Origin: Bdellovibrio sp.
Lineage (GTDB): Bacteria > Bdellovibrionota > UBA1018
Reading direction: 5' to 3'
Assembly: GCA_016213345.1 (NCBI GenBank)
Contig: JACRAO010000212.1
Location: 1 to 15,794, forward strand
DNA: 15,794 bases
Below the pieces are notes generated by a model, which saw only the letters and a program-made list of their open reading frames with translations, was not told the origin of the DNA and ran no database searches. Position 1 is the first letter of the stretch. Each line of letters starts with the position of its first letter. Below, one piece after another: positions 14,663-15,794 of the stretch. The position numbers and the translations under genes were made by a program.

Positions 14663-15346
14663 GTGGACATGGAACAACTAAAATCACGGCTTAAACGGTT
14701 TCCAGTAACGATTTGGTTTATGATAGCAATTGGCTATGGTGCTTTTGATTATTTGCGTTATGTCGGAATAATTTTTAAGGAAAACTCAGATTCTCCTTTT
14801 TTGGCTAAGATGACTCAGATAGAAACTGCAAAGCAGGAAGTAGTAAAAATGCAAGATAAGATAACAAAAGCAAATGCATTTTTAAAAAATTTGGAAAATA
14901 AAAAAAATGAACTCAGAAGTCTTGCTGTAGAGTTAGATAATATGAAGGCAACGCTTACAGAAAGTTTAGACATTCCGAATTTTATGAAAATGCTTATTAC
15001 AGAAGCCAGAAAAGTCGGATTAAATGTCTTAGGCCTAAAACCTACTGGACAGACAAAGAAAGAATTTTATTCAGAAAACGCATTTGAACTTAATTTCAAG
15101 GGAGCATATATACAACTTTTGGCATATATAGATCGTTTATCCCAGAGCCAAAGAGTTATGCGTATTGCAAGCTTTAATATTAAACCATCAGGAAGCGCAC
15201 AAGCACGATTTGTAGAGTTGGAAGGCGCTATGCAAGTTAAGGGTTATTATTATTTAGGATCAAAAGCAGATGAAATTTCACGTAAAAATAATGCTTCACA
15301 GCCGATTACTCCTAATGCAGGAACCACTAGTGGAGGTCAAAATTGA
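14663..15346 (+). CDS. pilO: Type IV pilus assembly protein PilO
   Basis: PilO forms a periplasmic heterodimer with PilN and binds PilP. The 227-residue protein has one membrane helix (about 14-33), a coiled coil (about 48-105) and a periplasmic domain with the family feature FELNFKGAYIQLLAYIDRLSQ (about 146-166). The start is GTG 14663, because GGAG lies about 9 nt upstream; the ATG two codons later would be 15 nt away. A Ser/Thr/Asn/Gly-rich tail ends the protein. The stop overlaps the pilP start by 4 bp. Confidence 0.93.
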   Translation: MDMEQLKSRLKRFPVTIWFMIAIGYGAFDYLRYVGIIFKENSDSPFLAKMTQIETAKQEVVKMQDKITKANAFLKNLENKKNELRSLAVELDNMKATLTESLDIPNFMKMLITEARKVGLNVLGLKPTGQTKKEFYSENAFELNFKGAYIQLLAYIDRLSQSQRVMRIASFNIKPSGSAQARFVELEGAMQVKGYYYLGSKADEISRKNNASQPITPNAGTTSGGQN

Positions 15347-15794
15347 AATTTGTAATATTTTTTTTACTACCTGTTCTTTTGACTAAACTTACTTGGGCAG
15401 AAACAGCGGTCCCTATGTTATCTGAATATTTAAAAGCTAGAGATCCTTTTAGAATGCCTTCTTTAAAAAAAATTCAAGAGGAAATTACAAATGATTTAGA
15501 AAAATTTTCAGCTGATGCTTTCAAAATGATAGGTGTTGTAACTGGACCTGATCACTTAAGAGCAGTGCTTCTTGCTCCAAATGGAAAAACTTACATAGTT
15601 GCAGAAAAGATGAAAATTGGTCAACGCGGTGGCACAATAAAAAAAATTGATTCAAATTTTATTTTATTTAGGGAAAAAATAGTGAATATTATAGGTGAAG
15701 AGGAATTTTTCGATACAGAAATCAGAATGCTAGATGAACCCGCTAAGAATGTAACAGCAGGAACTACAGTGACTACAGGAAGTACAGGGCCTTA
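15343..15794 (+). CDS. pilP: Type IV pilus assembly protein PilP, 5' part (cut by window edge)
   Basis: PilP bridges the PilN/PilO pair to the PilQ secretin in the periplasm. About 150 residues are visible and the gene runs off the right edge. The start is TTG 15343: a perfect GGAGGT lies 5 nt upstream, and a cleavable signal peptide (MKFVIFFLLPVLLTKLTWA, cut before ETA) begins there. The TTG overlaps the pilO stop by 4 bp. Family marks are RDPFR (after the signal peptide) and KMKIGQRGGTIKKI in the PilP beta domain. Many PilP proteins are lipoproteins, but no cysteine lipobox is present here, so this one appears to be a soluble periplasmic form. pilQ is expected just downstream. Confidence 0.92.
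   Translation, partial: MKFVIFFLLPVLLTKLTWAETAVPMLSEYLKARDPFRMPSLKKIQEEITNDLEKFSADAFKMIGVVTGPDHLRAVLLAPNGKTYIVAEKMKIGQRGGTIKKIDSNFILFREKIVNIIGEEEFFDTEIRMLDEPAKNVTAGTTVTTGSTGP

Overview
This is a low-GC (AT-rich) chromosomal window from a Gram-negative bacterium. The start of lpxC (lipid A synthesis) marks a lipopolysaccharide outer membrane. The pil gene content, especially a pilG/pilH/pilI-type ABC transporter set beside pilD and pilM-P, matches the pil cluster known from Myxococcus. This suggests a Myxococcota/Bdellovibrionota-type ('deltaproteobacteria' in the old sense) organism. The assignment rests on gene content, not on a search.

Layout. Minus strand, read from right to left: pilB, pilT and pilC (type IV pilus assembly ATPase, retraction ATPase, platform protein); a GC-rich palindromic element; a receiver-less PilR-like sigma-54 activator; a promoter and a hairpin-rich leader; ruvC, ruvA and ruvB (Holliday-junction processing); a gene-free gap; and the 5' part of lpxC, cut by the window edge. 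Plus strand, starting back to back with pilB near 8.45 kb: a pilG-like membrane protein, an ABC ATPase (pilH-like), an ABC permease (pilI-like), pilD (prepilin peptidase), an unnamed GspH/FimT-like membrane protein, a second copy of the GC-rich palindromic element, a short tandem repeat, then pilM, pilN, pilO and the 5' part of pilP. No pilA pilin gene and no pilS kinase gene is present.

How the genes work together. PilB and PilT drive pilus extension and retraction on the PilC platform. PilM, N, O and P form the alignment complex that should connect to a PilQ secretin, probably encoded just past the right edge. PilD processes prepilins. The PilG/H/I-type transporter is required for pili in Myxococcus. 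RuvABC is a separate DNA-repair operon.

The most unusual content is a pair of intergenic elements (4261-4429 and 12588-12841). Each has a GC-rich core (61-63% GC) whose ends are almost identical in both copies: 87 shared nt including the closing 5-nt ends, with one difference. Each core is enclosed by a long (43-52 nt), nearly perfect, AT-rich inverted repeat whose sequence differs between copies. Both copies have the same orientation relative to local transcription, and both lie between genes of the pil cluster. I do not recognise the family. Other points of note are a RuvC with tyrosine at the position of its fourth catalytic acid, and a structured ruvC leader.
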